Below are positions 14,301 to 30,600 of a DNA stretch of 64,000 nucleotides, piece after piece. Position numbers and translations under genes: made by a program. Positions within the stretch are counted from its first letter, which is position 1; every line of letters starts with the position of its first letter. The DNA lies in the NCBI RefSeq assembly GCF_901933205.1, contig NC_044572.1, forward strand, positions 79,853,465 to 79,917,464. The letters are read 5' to 3'. The DNA comes from Camarhynchus parvulus. Its lineage: Eukaryota; Chordata; Aves; Passeriformes; Thraupidae. The notes beneath the pieces were generated by a model. That model saw only the letters and a list, made by a program, of their open reading frames with translations, did no database searches and was not told the DNA's origin.

Positions 14301-14811
14301 TTTAATAAGTATGCATAAACACTCTGCATAAACATTTTTAAATCATAAAAAAATCTGATTAAATTTCCATATTATATACAATAATCATACCTGATCATTC
14401 ACAAAATGTAATGTAGATTAGATTACTAATTATGTTTATATTTCCCAATTTTCCTGTCCTTTTCATCCTGCATGATACACTTATGGTGATTGCTGTATGC
14501 AAATTCCTAGCCCATCTGCACTGAAGGTGATTCAGAGTTGCTTCACTGACCTCGGTAATAATTCCATCAGGCCTTCACCTTCTCTGATCTTCTCTTTATC
14601 ACATTGAAGGATTGAGCATTCACCATAATAGCAATCCTCTAGAACTGATGTGAGGCTCCTTGTGTGTCTGTGCTGGTGCTAATCCTGCCATATGCATAGA
14701 TATATATTCTCAGAAGCTGTTTTTTTATTATTTTCACCAGCACTGCATGACTTTTAGGTGCAATTTTGAAAAAGAAATCTGTTAATTTAAGCATAAAAAA
14801 ATTATAATCAT

Positions 14812-14850
14812 CTTAGAATCACTTAGGTTGAAAAGACCATCAAGCCCAAA
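14812..14850 (-). mobile_element. CR1 3'-end remnant
   Basis: TTAGAATCACTTAGGTTGAA followed by AAGACCATCAAGCCCAAA is the reverse complement of the extreme CR1 3' end. Only about 39 bases are recognisable. Confidence 0.65.
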
Positions 14851-15571
14851 CATAATATACAGAATTTCTTTTTATTTAAATGTTTGATGTGACCATTTTA
14901 AAAATTATTCTCATTTGAGGAGATTTTAAGTTCTAGAGGTTAGTGTTTTATTCAGGAAATCCTTGCAAAGTGCCAGATTGGAATAGATGTTAGAAAGACT
15001 CCTTTTTTGGCCAGTACCGTGCATACAACTAAGGATGTGTGAAAAAGATCGCATCCTTTTGAGCAACACAGTCTAAAAAACACTACTAAACCCATTTAAA
15101 TTGCTGCATGTAGAATAGAATTAACTTTGTACAGGGGAGAAGTCTTCAGAGAAGACCTTTTCACAAATAACAACATCACTGGGTTTGCATTCACTGCTGT
15201 GGTTTCAACAATTGATGCACATTCATTTTATGGTAACAAGCTGTGAGTTGTTTGGTGAGAGATGAGGACTTGCCAAGTTCTGTGAATTGTGGTATTCAGG
15301 TTATCTTTGTGCGTATACTTGGCCTTTACCATCACAGTTCCATTCTCTTACAGGTGTGATGTGGCCATGTCAGAAGTCTCTGATGCAGTATGGAAGTATT
15401 AACAGAGTCTGTAATGTGTGAAATGCTTGAACATTGCAATCATGTAAATATCACTTGCTCCAAATGAATATCAGTGTCCAGTTAAATTACCTGCAATGAC
15501 ACAAATGGTGCTCTTAGTCTTGCATGTTTTCCCTCTACTTCTCCGTCACCCTTCATTGCTGTATCTTCTGA

Positions 15572-19239
<3,668 letters not shown>

Positions 19240-19917
19240 TGAGAGACTTTAGACCAAAATATTTGTGTATGTAATTGGAAATTCACTTGGAGTTTAAAGT
19301 TTCAGATACTTGGAGTTCATATTTTTTCTTTAATTTCTACTTTTAACATAAAAATGCCCTTTGAAAACATGTGTGGTGGTGAAAAGTAGATGTGAATTTG
19401 GTTTTGAAATAAATTCATACAAAAGGTGCTGGATCTGACAGCCCTGGAGAGTGAAATCCTCTGTTCACTGGACAAACGTATATAAGCTCTCCTACTGAAA
19501 CAGTCTTTCTTACACCTCCTCGTGTTTCTAAGGAGATTACCAGATTTCCAGCCCTTCAGCTCCCAAATTTCCTCATGAGATTGTAAACAAGAGTATCTGA
19601 AGGAGAGGTGCTTAGGGACCAGCTACATATGGAGCTGGGCAGAAACCTATAGCTTTGTTTCTAATCAGCCAGCAGACAGTGGCACCATATACTTGGTTTT
19701 CAGCCTGTTGAGTCCATAGTACCATGCCATTCCCATAGGCCTGCTAACCTCTTGGAAATGAATTGCAGTAGAGTAATACAACAATGTGAAACAAGATTCT
19801 ATATAGCTTTTTTAACATGTGTCTACTTAGTAAATGGAAACATTTACAGTAATTCTTGCTGAATATTTCCAAACTGAATTCCATTCCATTGTTCCATGTG
19901 AGTATCAGCCTGCAGAT

Positions 19918-20578
19918 TTAGTTCTTCAATGTCTTCTTGCTTGGAATGTCACATCTTATGTGAGTGATACTTTTATTTGGAATCTCATCAGGGAGAGCTA
20001 AGACTTCATGTGGCATGTTCAGTTCAGGCCGTAGGTAAGGCTGAGGCATAAGGATTGTGAAGGAGGGAAAGTTCACAATGGTGTGGTCTGTGTTGTACTT
20101 ATTCTGCACAAGAAAATAGCTTAGTTACATGAAATGTATGCACCAATTCTCAAGCTGGCAGAAGCTGACCTTCTGTGTGAAATGCTGTTCTTTTGCATGC
20201 CTCAGCCCTGCTTGTGTCAAGTCTGAGGAGTGAGGAAGATGATTGTTGAGTCTCTCCCATTGTTCACTTCCAGTATTTTCAGTCATCCTTGGCAGCCCTA
20301 GGGATACCATATGCGAAGACGTTCCAAGTAACAAGCTGGTCCTCAACTGTCCCATTAAGGGATGGGAGCAAACATGAGCAGGCTTTTCTTGATCTAAGGC
20401 AGTAACATACTGGAAGTGTGCATAGCCTGACTTCTGTGCTTGTGGGTGGCTGCACTGTAGAGGCTGAGCTGTTCTGCACTGTAATCACTTAGAGGTTCTT
20501 ACAATATCTGGCTCGTGTCCAGCCTTCTGTCTGTATATATATGCCATCATGGAAAAGCAGTTTCTGGGGTTGCTCCAT
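19918..20578 (-). pseudogene. Unassigned antisense open segment with splice-like signals
   Basis: On the minus strand, an open frame of 119 codons runs from 20484 to a stop ending at 20125, with an internal ATG at 20355-20353. An in-frame AAG|GTCAGC at 20170/20169 pairs with CTATTTTCTTGTGCAG ending at 20104, behind a TAACTAA branch-like word, giving a 66-base GT-AG interval. The next segment (20103-19918) then adds 61 codons in the same phase to a TAA, with the Pro-rich sequence FPSFTILMPQPYLRPELNMP and the end IPSKKTLKN. A separate 29-codon frame starting MEQPQKLLFHDGIYIQTEGW lies just upstream (20578-20489). I recognise no family. It may be a decayed nested gene or chance. Confidence 0.2.
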
Positions 20579-23500
20579 GCAGGAGGTAATAATGTTTGTG
20601 CTGTGTGGCTGCTGAGTTTATTGCTACCTAAGGGACACTGTTGGCTGCTGGTGTGACTGCTGGTGATGGACTTACATACTAAGCATGCTCAGGTACTAAG
20701 TACCTTGCATGCTTACAACAGCATTTTCCATGGCCACAAATACATACTTGTGATATGGAAAATAGGGCAGGCTAGTTTTAGAGGTAGCTTCCCAGACACT
20801 CATAGCAGACAGATAATCTATATTATCAGGAAGAGAATTGTATTAATATCTATATTATTTAACTCCTACACAAAATCTTAAAATGAAGGTCAGTCTCTCC
20901 TACATATTTGTATATTATTTACATGCCATTATATGTGCTGTTAAGCCTTGTATAAATATGGTTTCTTTTAATAAAATGTTCAGATAGTTAATTTTAAATA
21001 CTCCTTTTTGTTGAAATACATACAATAATCTTTATAAAATTATAATATTTATTAAACTTGCCTGTAATAGGCTGACTCTTAGGCTGTCTGTCTGAGTTTA
21101 ACCACTGCTTAGAAGGCAATGGCAATGGTTTTATGACAGGAAATTAGAGAAGTTTGCATTACAGTAATAGTCAGCTACTTATGTAATATAAAGATACTGG
21201 ATTAATGCAATATTTGTTTTCTCCCATTAAAATATATATGTACCAGTAAAAATGAGTGAACGTAGAGTGTAATGAGATCAGCATTTGCAGTATCTTGCAC
21301 TTGCGCAGCCTTTTTTTGAAGTGCAGGTAAATCCCATTGCATAACCATCAGCAATTTGCTCCCATATACCAAAGTATCTATACAATTGCTTTTAAAGAAT
21401 TGGCCAACAGAGACACAATTTTGTATTGTAATACAAGGAAATTGCAAGCATCCCATTATAGTTAGCTGAAAGCAGCAACACTTATCTTCTGTTTGAGAAA
21501 CAATATAACCAAATAGTTTGAATTGTGGTATATTTTAGAGCTACATGTTCACAATAAGGTAAGAAGTTGTAAAATTAATAGAAGTATTATTCTTTGTATT
21601 AATGGGCAAAGAAGGCAATACCTGTTTACTGCTGATACAGTAGCAGTCAATATATTTAGTCCAACTATAACTGGATCATCAAAAGTACTAAAACTCTTTA
21701 ATTTTTCTAATTTTGCTCAACATTGCAAGGAACATCCTACAGCCAGCAGAAGATAAACTGCACTGACAGAAATCCAGAGTTGGGAATTGGTGTGGATGCT
21801 CTTTAAGTCCACAATATCTTATGCACTGTGTTTGCAGAGCCATGCCACAACCTGTACCCTGCACTGGCAGGTTCTATCCAGTGTCTGGGGATTTCCAGGT
21901 CAAGGAAGCTGTGTTGTGGCTTTACTGGGACACACAGACTCTTTAGGCTGGGCTGACATGGAAAAGACATAGCAAGTAAACAGCATTCAGATCTGTGAGT
22001 GAGGCAATAGTGTTACATAGTCCTCTGTAGGCTTGTGCTTTGAGGGGAAAAAAATAAATTTTGCTCCCTGATGTGGTTAAGTTGGCACTATCCTAACACA
22101 GTCCAGCAAGGAAAACTTATAAAATGCATAAATATTTCTGGTCCTAAAACTGTAGCAAAAAAAATGAAGGCTTGACAGACAAAGAGGAAGCTGTTAATTT
22201 AGTCTTGAAATGACGGAGTTGCCAGCCACCCCAAAAGTTGCAGGTCCTGCATCATGCAAGAACTCATTGGAAATACTGCTTAATTTACAAGCAATAGCTG
22301 GTACAGAAATCTAGTCTGAAAAAGTCCACCAAAAGGAAAACAATGTTCAGGTTTAGTCACATATAGACAGTGATTAGATTATTTAGTGTGATTAATTTCT
22401 AGAAAGGAGGTGATGTCATTTTTCATCAGTAGAGGAAATATGGTCTCCCGAAGACAATATCATCATTTTCACAAGTAAGACATATAATCATAAATGATCA
22501 TTAATCTGTCTCTGTTTTCATGAGTCTGTTCCAAATTACTTAAAATCTGATTTTCACACATCCTTAAGGGTCCCATGGCCCAAAGCCCCATGGGTGGATC
22601 AGTGGCTCAACATGTCGGAAAAACAAGGTACAGGACCTATCCTGCAGCTTGTTCCTACGCTTCAGACTCCTGGTACACCTGTCCTCTTCAAGTGTCTTAG
22701 CAACCTGTATTATAGAGTTAGCAGGAGAAATAAGTGCTGCTTACAGCATCCAGAAAGAGAGATCCTGCCCCATTTATGCTAAGCCTTTTAAGAGCTACTA
22801 CATGGCTTCTTTCAAGGCACCTATTTTTGACTCAGTATCGCTGTCCCTGCTCCAGTCTCTAGGGTATTCACTGGTTGAATGTTTGGGGACACCTGAGAAA
22901 ATACAGGTGTGTCTATAAAGAGAGCAAACTTCCATTAGCTGGTAAACTCTTCTCTATGTCAAAATTCAAGAAAATCACCAACTACTCTTAAATACAGATA
23001 GCTTGTTAAATTACATGAGGAAATTTGAGCAAAAGGGTTGTGCTAAATGAGCTTAACATGAAAGAAAATTTATTAGCTAAAAACAAGCTTCAATTAGCAT
23101 TAAATGTGTGTAGTATTAAAGAGCTGGAGGAACTGTCAGGAAGAATATGTTTTCTGTTAATTGGTTTGCTTTGCCTAACCACTTAGGCTCCAACAAAATA
23201 TGTTTACATTCTATCATTATGTTTACACTTACTCTGTCTTCCAGTATGTAAGTAGAGGTCATGATGAATTCATAGAAAATATTTTTCTTACCAATTTATT
23301 GTGGTAGGTTTCTGTTCTGCACAGAATATTAGAGATGTTTGTCCCATTCACCTGCCATCTGAATAAAAATGCCACCCAGTGTTGGAAACCAGGGAGGCTG
23401 TACAGGGCAGTTGTCCTTCAGCTTGTACTGTGCCATTTACAGCAGGGATACTTTTGTGATAGACTTTTAATGGAGTCACTCTGAAGATGGCCTCGTCTGT

Positions 23501-24211
23501 CATTGGTCAGAAAAAATAGATAGAATTGCCTGAAGTCTTCTTAGCAGTTAAGGCCATGTGAGTATAGAAAAAGACTTGCTTTTCATGTGACTTTCAGAAT
23601 AATAGGATGGCTTTTATGAGAAGTCCTTTATGACTAAATGCTCCATGAAAATTGACAGCATTAAAATTCAAAATCTTAGTCTCAGGGACTTTTGGAATCT
23701 AAAGTCTTTTCTTAAATAAAATATACCTACTCACCTTTTAAAAATGTTAATTACAATGTCCAATCATGTAAACTTGGGACACATCATTTGGATTTTCTTC
23801 TGGTAAGGTTATTATTATCAGTCAGACATCCCCCAAAAGGAAGCTGGTTTAGGTTAAATTTATCTAGTGAAAAGGTCTGTGCAGAACTTAAACCATACAT
23901 TAAAGATCTAAATTCTAAATCCAGAGCATAATAATTCCTCAAAAAATAGTGGCTTATCTTGAAGGAACTATTCATGTGTTCAGATTATTCATGAGCATAT
24001 GTACTTTGCAGTGCTGATCTTTCAGCGGGGCTTAATTTATTTCTGTACAATTGGCAAAAGCTTTTTCAGATTAATATGTCACCCTCTTAGAAAAAGGATG
24101 AATTAATTTAAGATAAACCTCCTTCTGTAATATGAAGCTAAAGTATCATTATAGAGAAGGCATTGTCCAGAGCCCATTTTTATATTAACTATGAAAATGC
24201 AAGTACCTGAT

Positions 24212-24241
24212 CAATAAATGATTGACTGATTGATTGATTTA
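24212..24241 (+). repeat. Short ATTG repeat
   Basis: ATGATTGACTGATTGATTGA, about four units with one variant. Confidence 0.75.
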
Positions 24242-25110
24242 TGGCAGTGGGCGTCCCCAAGCTTCAGTGTGACTGATGACAGAGGATTTTCACCAACCCA
24301 CGACTCTGGGTCATGGCACGCTCAGCATACTCTCTCCCAGAGCCAAGAAACCAGAATCTATTCCCCAACCCAGGTATTCTGGCTGTCAGCTGACCAGTCT
24401 TGAATTGTTGTATTTCATGCATACTGAGATTTGTACCCAAAGCAGTTCTTCAGGAGACCTGTGAATCAAAAGTAACAAAGCCTGACTGGAGAATATGTTC
24501 TTAAGTTGCACAGTGTAATTCACTGAACCCTGTAGGTTCTAGTGAGGAAAGTGCCTCGCTTCAGTTAGGAGAGTACCTGCAAGGAAGGTGTGCAGAGTTC
24601 TGCTCTCTCTGAGGACAGCACATAGCAATGAGAGGGACAAGTGCATTAAATCCAGTTCCCTGACAATCCTTCTAGCATTTCTTTGATCTCTTTCCTGATT
24701 GTCTCAACCTTTCAAAGAGAAAGGAGGCGGCTGATAAGCACTATGTTGCAACAGCATTTTAAATTTATCAAGCACATTGCTTTGTTTTCTGGCACAATAA
24801 CATCTTTAAAAAAAAACGACTGTACATTTCAATAAGGGGTCCTAGGTAAACTGGCACATCTGTAGAAAATCAGTGTCCAAGAGCCAATGAAATTCTTAAA
24901 ATGCTAATTTTCGAAATCTTTATTAAGATTGATAATATATTTTTCCTTCAGACAGAATTATTGATGTGAATTAGCTGGACTGGCCTTTTTTTTTTTTTCC
25001 ATAATAAAATATTACTTTGTGGCGTTACGGCAAAACCAAATTGCCTTCTGCATTTGTACAACATCCTAGTAAGTCCATGGAGTGACTGTGTTTATGTCTG
25101 TGCGTTATGC

Positions 25111-25138
25111 ATGTGTGTGTATGTGTGTGTGTGTGTAT

Positions 25139-25173
<35 letters not shown>

Positions 25174-25175
25174 TT
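25111..25175 (+). repeat. Compound TG then TTTA microsatellite
   Basis: About 13 TG units (one TA interruption) at 25111-25136 pass directly into about ten ATTT units at 25137-25175. Confidence 0.95.
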
Positions 25176-27471
25176 ATACAGACCTATATATACAGTCATA
25201 CATATATGTCTGTATATTATCTCTGATGAAATATTTAGAGGAAATTGGAATTTACATGTTTTTCTGGCCCCGCAGAACATGGTAGCTATGCTATTTCTTT
25301 CATCTTTTTGGTTTTTTGTACTACGTTTGCCTGGAAAAGAGAAGACATCAGAGAAGACCTCATTTAAACACTCCAGATGTAAATATCTTTCAAGGTTAGG
25401 GTAAATCCTTTTCATCTTTAGCTAACAGGAATATAGTTAAAACACCCAGCATTTCATCATCTGATATATTACAGAACTTTCTTTTGCTTAGGAACTAGGT
25501 AAAGTCCTAATTTGACTTCAAATAAAGGAAATGTGGAAATTTTTTGCCGAAGTAAAATACTGTCAGGCCTGTTTAAAGTATCATCTGATTAATTTTAGTA
25601 GAAAGAGATTCTGTAACCAATATAGCAAAAGAGTTATAGTCTACAAATGTATGCATCTGTTTTTTCTTTCTTAAGGAACATGCAATTTGCCTTTAGTTGA
25701 GCATTTTAAATGTGGCTTTTTATCAGTTGGCAATCTTGCGAAATACTGAATCCTGAAATTGTCATTAGGTTCGTTACTAGAGAAAATGTTAGCATTACTG
25801 ATTTGTGTGTGTGTGCATTCCTAATTCTGCATTTTATGCTGAATATTACTTTCCAGTATTCATGTCAGATAGGTTTGCCTATCCCAATGCACACAAAAAT
25901 ATGAGGAATTTCATCATTAAAACAAAGGCATATTTTGTATTGTGCAGCAAATAACAGGTAGTTGCTGCAGAGCAAAGAATAATATGATAATCTTTTCACA
26001 TTATTTCTTAGAGACACGAGAACCTCTTCAGTGAGCAATGATATGAGAGTCTGGAATTTCTTTTTTACCCTGATGTTACTTTTTCAACATAATTTTCCCT
26101 AGGCAGCATCACCATATAAATTCACCATTTAAATTATTTCCTCTTTTGATTGCATAAACCTTCCCAGGGATTGTTTTTTTAAGAATCATTCAAACCTTTG
26201 GCAAGAAAATTTTAACATTTCTGGCTTTTTGATTGCCAATTGCCTGCTTGAATAGCACCCTATTTGTCTGCACAATAGGAATTTACATATCATGAGAAAA
26301 ATCATGAATCCTAAAGGGGAAATTGTGCAAATAAATTGAACTGACATATAGAGGCAAACTCTTTGGCTTATGCAGAAGTAGTCAGGAGTATTCACACAGG
26401 TAAAAAGTGATGTAAAAACCACTCCTGAATTTTTAAAAATAGAGACAGAAAAATCTCATCATTTGTCAAAACACGTCTTGTTTTCACCTATCTGCGCTAC
26501 TATTCAAAATCTTTTGGCTACTTTTTTAAGAAGAACAATTTTTAAAAAAACAAAATATTACAAAATGCTAAGTCAAACAATGTTGTTTTGATTTCCTTTT
26601 AATGCTCATAATTATCATTTCACTAGTGGTGTCAAGTGAATATGTTCTGATTTCCTTGGCTTTTTCATCATCTCAAGTAATTTTTTTTGTAGTCCTTCTA
26701 ATTTTCAGTTTATTAACAATCTCAAACAGTACTAGAAAGATAGCAAGTGATTACTATTATAAAAATACACTTTGCATGGCCTAGAGAGGGTAAAAAACAT
26801 TTTGCAATGCAAACTATTCATGTTCTTACCTATATCACAATGGCAATACATGGAGGAATATCAAATTATTTGTTTCAACATCAGTTATTGGAAGGAGATG
26901 TTCTCAAATGTTTTACCCTTATGGATTTCATTTTTTACTATATACTAATAATCATAATTTATTTTAATAATTTTGCATTTTACATAGTCAAAATTTTTGT
27001 GATGCCCTCAACAAAGATTTTTTACTATGCAGTATCACCTACCATTCCTTTAGTTATGTTTCAGTATTTACATGTTTCTCTCTAAAACATTTTCCATGTC
27101 TATGTTGATATTGAAAATATTAATAGTAATCTAAGATAGTCTGGGCTGAACTGAAAATTCAATACCAGTGATCATTTTTCATGAAAACAGACCTGCCCTT
27201 ACTTGTACTATTTCAATAATGAATGAGATTTTAAAATATCAGGTATGATAATTGAGCAGAATTAGAGCAAAACTAATGGGTTGGTTTTTTTTTTTTGCAA
27301 ATACTTGTGTGTCTATTGAACAACATATCTGTGTGTTTGGTGGTAAATACCTTTCTGTACATACATGTACATGTATACACAAATGGACTCTGTTGATGTA
27401 AAACTTGAACACAACCACAGATTAGATTTAGAGGACCCTGCCTTTAAGTATGGTGCCCACAATACCCATAG

Positions 27472-27692
27472 GTTGGATATTGTGAAAGGTTCTTCACCCA
27501 GACGATGATTGGGCACTGGAACAGGCTCCCCAGGGAAGTGGTTGCAGCACTGAGCCTGACAGAGCTCAAGAAGGGTTTGGACAATGCTCTCAGGCACATG
27601 GTGTGACCTTTGGGTGTCAGGTGCAGGAGCGAGAGTTGGACTTAATGATTCTGACAGCTCCCTTCTAATTCAGGAGATTCTGTGATTCTATG
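27472..27692 (+). mobile_element. CR1 LINE 3' tail
   Basis: CR1 landmarks appear in order: GGTTCTTCACCCAGACGATG, GGGCACTGGAACAGGCTCCC, AGGGAAGTGGTTGCAGCACT, GACAATGCTCTCAGGCACAT, GGTGTGACCTTTGGG, a GTTGGACTTAATGATTC turn and the terminus TTCTGTGATTCTATG. It is heavily 5'-truncated and intact at its 3' end. The GACAATGCTCTCAGGCACAT wording suggests a younger bird CR1 subfamily than the copy at 1875. Confidence 0.92.
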
Positions 27693-30600
27693 TCCAAACA
27701 AAGAGAGTTGGGAATATGTAAAGAAATAAACCTTAATGGTTTTAATTGTGTGCTTAGAAAGTATCTACAGCTATAGTTGACTGTTGCTTTTCCCCTGAGG
27801 GTGCTAAGGGCATAATAGTACTTCCCTTTAGCACTGAGCATTGTAGCAAGCAATAATTCAACAACCAAATTTAGCAGTAATTCATCCAGATAATCACTAA
27901 GGAGAGCATGGAAGCTGGCTCCATTCTCATCCAAAATCTACTAGATTCAAGAGGTGCTAAACAAATGAGTAGAGAATCAAAGTTTATCCGAACAATTCTC
28001 CAGGGTGCACCATATATATGTGACACTGAAGCATCCTCAGCATTGGTGCTGGGTCTCATGGTAAGCTCTAGCGTATTCATAAGGCAATGATGAGGTATTG
28101 TTCACTTAAAAACTCAAGTCCACTCTAAGGTTGCTAAGTACAGATTTAGAAGACAGAAATTTAATCTCATACTTGCGTAAAGTCTGTCCCCAAAGTACTC
28201 CACCCTTTGAACTTTTCTGAAGAAAAGAAAATTTAAAATGCAGCCCAGGAGTCAGTACTTTAAGTTAAAGCCTTCTTTCTGAAGGGAGTTGTATAACTGA
28301 AGTTTCTGAAATATCCTTAGGGTAGAGCTATGAGGAGGCATCCAGAATCCAGAAGGTTAGGCATAGGTCACATCTACAGATGTTTTTCAAAAGTATGGTA
28401 CCTTAGAATAAAATTGGATTTTAATATTTGAATAGAATATAGTGACCTAAGAAGATTAACTACATATCTTTTGGTACTGGGAACATTTTTAGTCCATTTA
28501 AATAATGTATTAAATGTTTTAAAACTAATTTACATTAGTTAATGGCAAACAATGCATAGATGGATTCATATGTACAATACTGGAAAAAATCCAGACATCT
28601 TCCTAAAGACTTTCAAAGGTGTTTTAAAGATACATGCAAAGAGAAACTATTTTTAATTGATGTCAATATTTTTCTCCAAAATTCTTTCAAGGAATATGAT
28701 TTCTACCATTCTGAAAAAAATGTCATATTTCATTAACTTGTATGCTTAATATTTGCATATCTAAGTTCAGGCACAGATCAGAGAAGATGTGCAGTTAAGA
28801 GTATGGGTGAGAAACTCAGTTCCTCTCAGCAGACTTGAGCAGAATTGTTGAGTGGTGTTGGATGGCTGCTCACAGCTTTGCAAATGAATCAGACCAGTAG
28901 AACTCTTACTTGCAGTAGTAGCACACTCATGGAGCACAGAGGGGAGGGAAATCAGTTAATTCCTGTGTCAGTCACAGCATATTTCTGTCTCAGAGGTAAA
29001 TAGTTGAGCTGGGATAGTCAATGCATAACAGTGGGTGTCTTTGCTGGCTGTGTTGCCATACTGACACTATCACCATTCTCATCCTTCTGGGTTCTACAAG
29101 GAGGTCAAAAGTGTGTATTCAGTATGGCTGGTACATGTTAATTTAGTCAAAGGTCAATGAAATATTAAGCTGCTGCATCAACATCTTACTTTCATGTCTT
29201 TGGTGTTCTACATGATCTAATAATGGGGGGAAACTACTAGGAAGTCCTTCTCATTTCTTCCTTCTTCTCTTCCTAAAACTGCTAAAGGAATTCAAAAATG
29301 CCCTAAATATGTCTGCCATTTCAGACTTTAAAAAAGAAAGAAACCTTATCTTTTGAAAGGAGTCTCTTTTGTAGTATGTGTGCTTTGTTCTGAGTGTTTT
29401 ACTTCCTTACTTGCTGATACAGTTTGTCTTGATGAGAGAGCTGTAGCTACTTCTTCCTGCAAAAAGTAGAAATGAGAAATTTCTGAATTGGTTTATTATT
29501 TTTAATTGAACAGAGTGCTTTTAGAGAAAGTTGAGGATCCTCTAAATTGACAGTTGTAATCTTTGGTTCAATATTATGTTTCTCTTTGAGTTAACAATAT
29601 ACTTTGTGAATTGGAAACTGTTAAAGGGGTATCAGTAAAAAACAATGTGCATTTCTCATTATTAACGTCCACGTATGCTGGTGAACTCCATGTTCAAGCA
29701 GAATATCCTTAAACTCACACAGGTCAGCAGCAATCACTTGGATCTCTAACTCTCTGATTCAAGTGTATTATGCACAAACTTTTCACCTAAAACCAAGGAG
29801 AGCATGAGTTCCTCCAGTGAGTTTTCTGAAGGGGCACTGATTCCTATTCTGTCAGACGGCTCCACATTTGAACGAAATGATTGTCTGCTTTCAGCTGCAC
29901 TGCTGCTGTTTGGGAAGCACAAACTTCTAATGGCTCTTGGTCACAGTCAGTATCATCAGTATACCATGTTCTTTACCATAAGGGAGAATGATGCAGATTT
30001 CACTCTGCTAATGATTTTTTTATGTTTCACACTCATAGGTATAATAGAAGAGTTGTATCTGGTTGATTTTATGGTTTAATGCATGAAAAGTAAGAGTAAG
30101 AGGTTGGTTGGTTTCTAGCCTTTGGAAGGACAGTAGATTTAAGAAACTGACCATGAACATAAAGTAGTACTTGTCTCTCTGCTGAAATTTTGTGGCCAAG
30201 AGCCACAGTTCACATTTCTAGATAATATACGTGTTTAGATAGGTGGAATTGCATTACTGGAATGAAAATTAGAATACAAATAAAAAATCATTGTACATAT
30301 TTTTTGTACATAGAAGATACAAGCAAGAATAGTTCTTTTGTGGTTCTAAAAGTTTAAATTATAGCTTATATACCTTGTGCAGGAGAAAATAGAAGAACAG
30401 AAAATCTAGCTGAAAGGCCAAGTACTGCCTTCGTTTCCTCTAAAATATATTAAAACAATTTCTTTTCTGTATAAGAGGCAAAGTGATGCTTTGAGAAATG
30501 AATTTATTTCATTTTATTGCAGTGTTTTGAAAGTTTTATTTTTGGGCTGCATATAACCTTAGCAAAATGAATAATGAACTCTGCCATATCTGAAGTCTTG

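Noticed and set aside
20489..20503. Splice donor ATATT|GTAAGA joining the 29-codon MEQPQKLL frame to the antisense open segment
   Set aside because: The nearest acceptor (GATTACAG) is only 24 bases away, too short for an intron; a single three-exon gene model is not supported.
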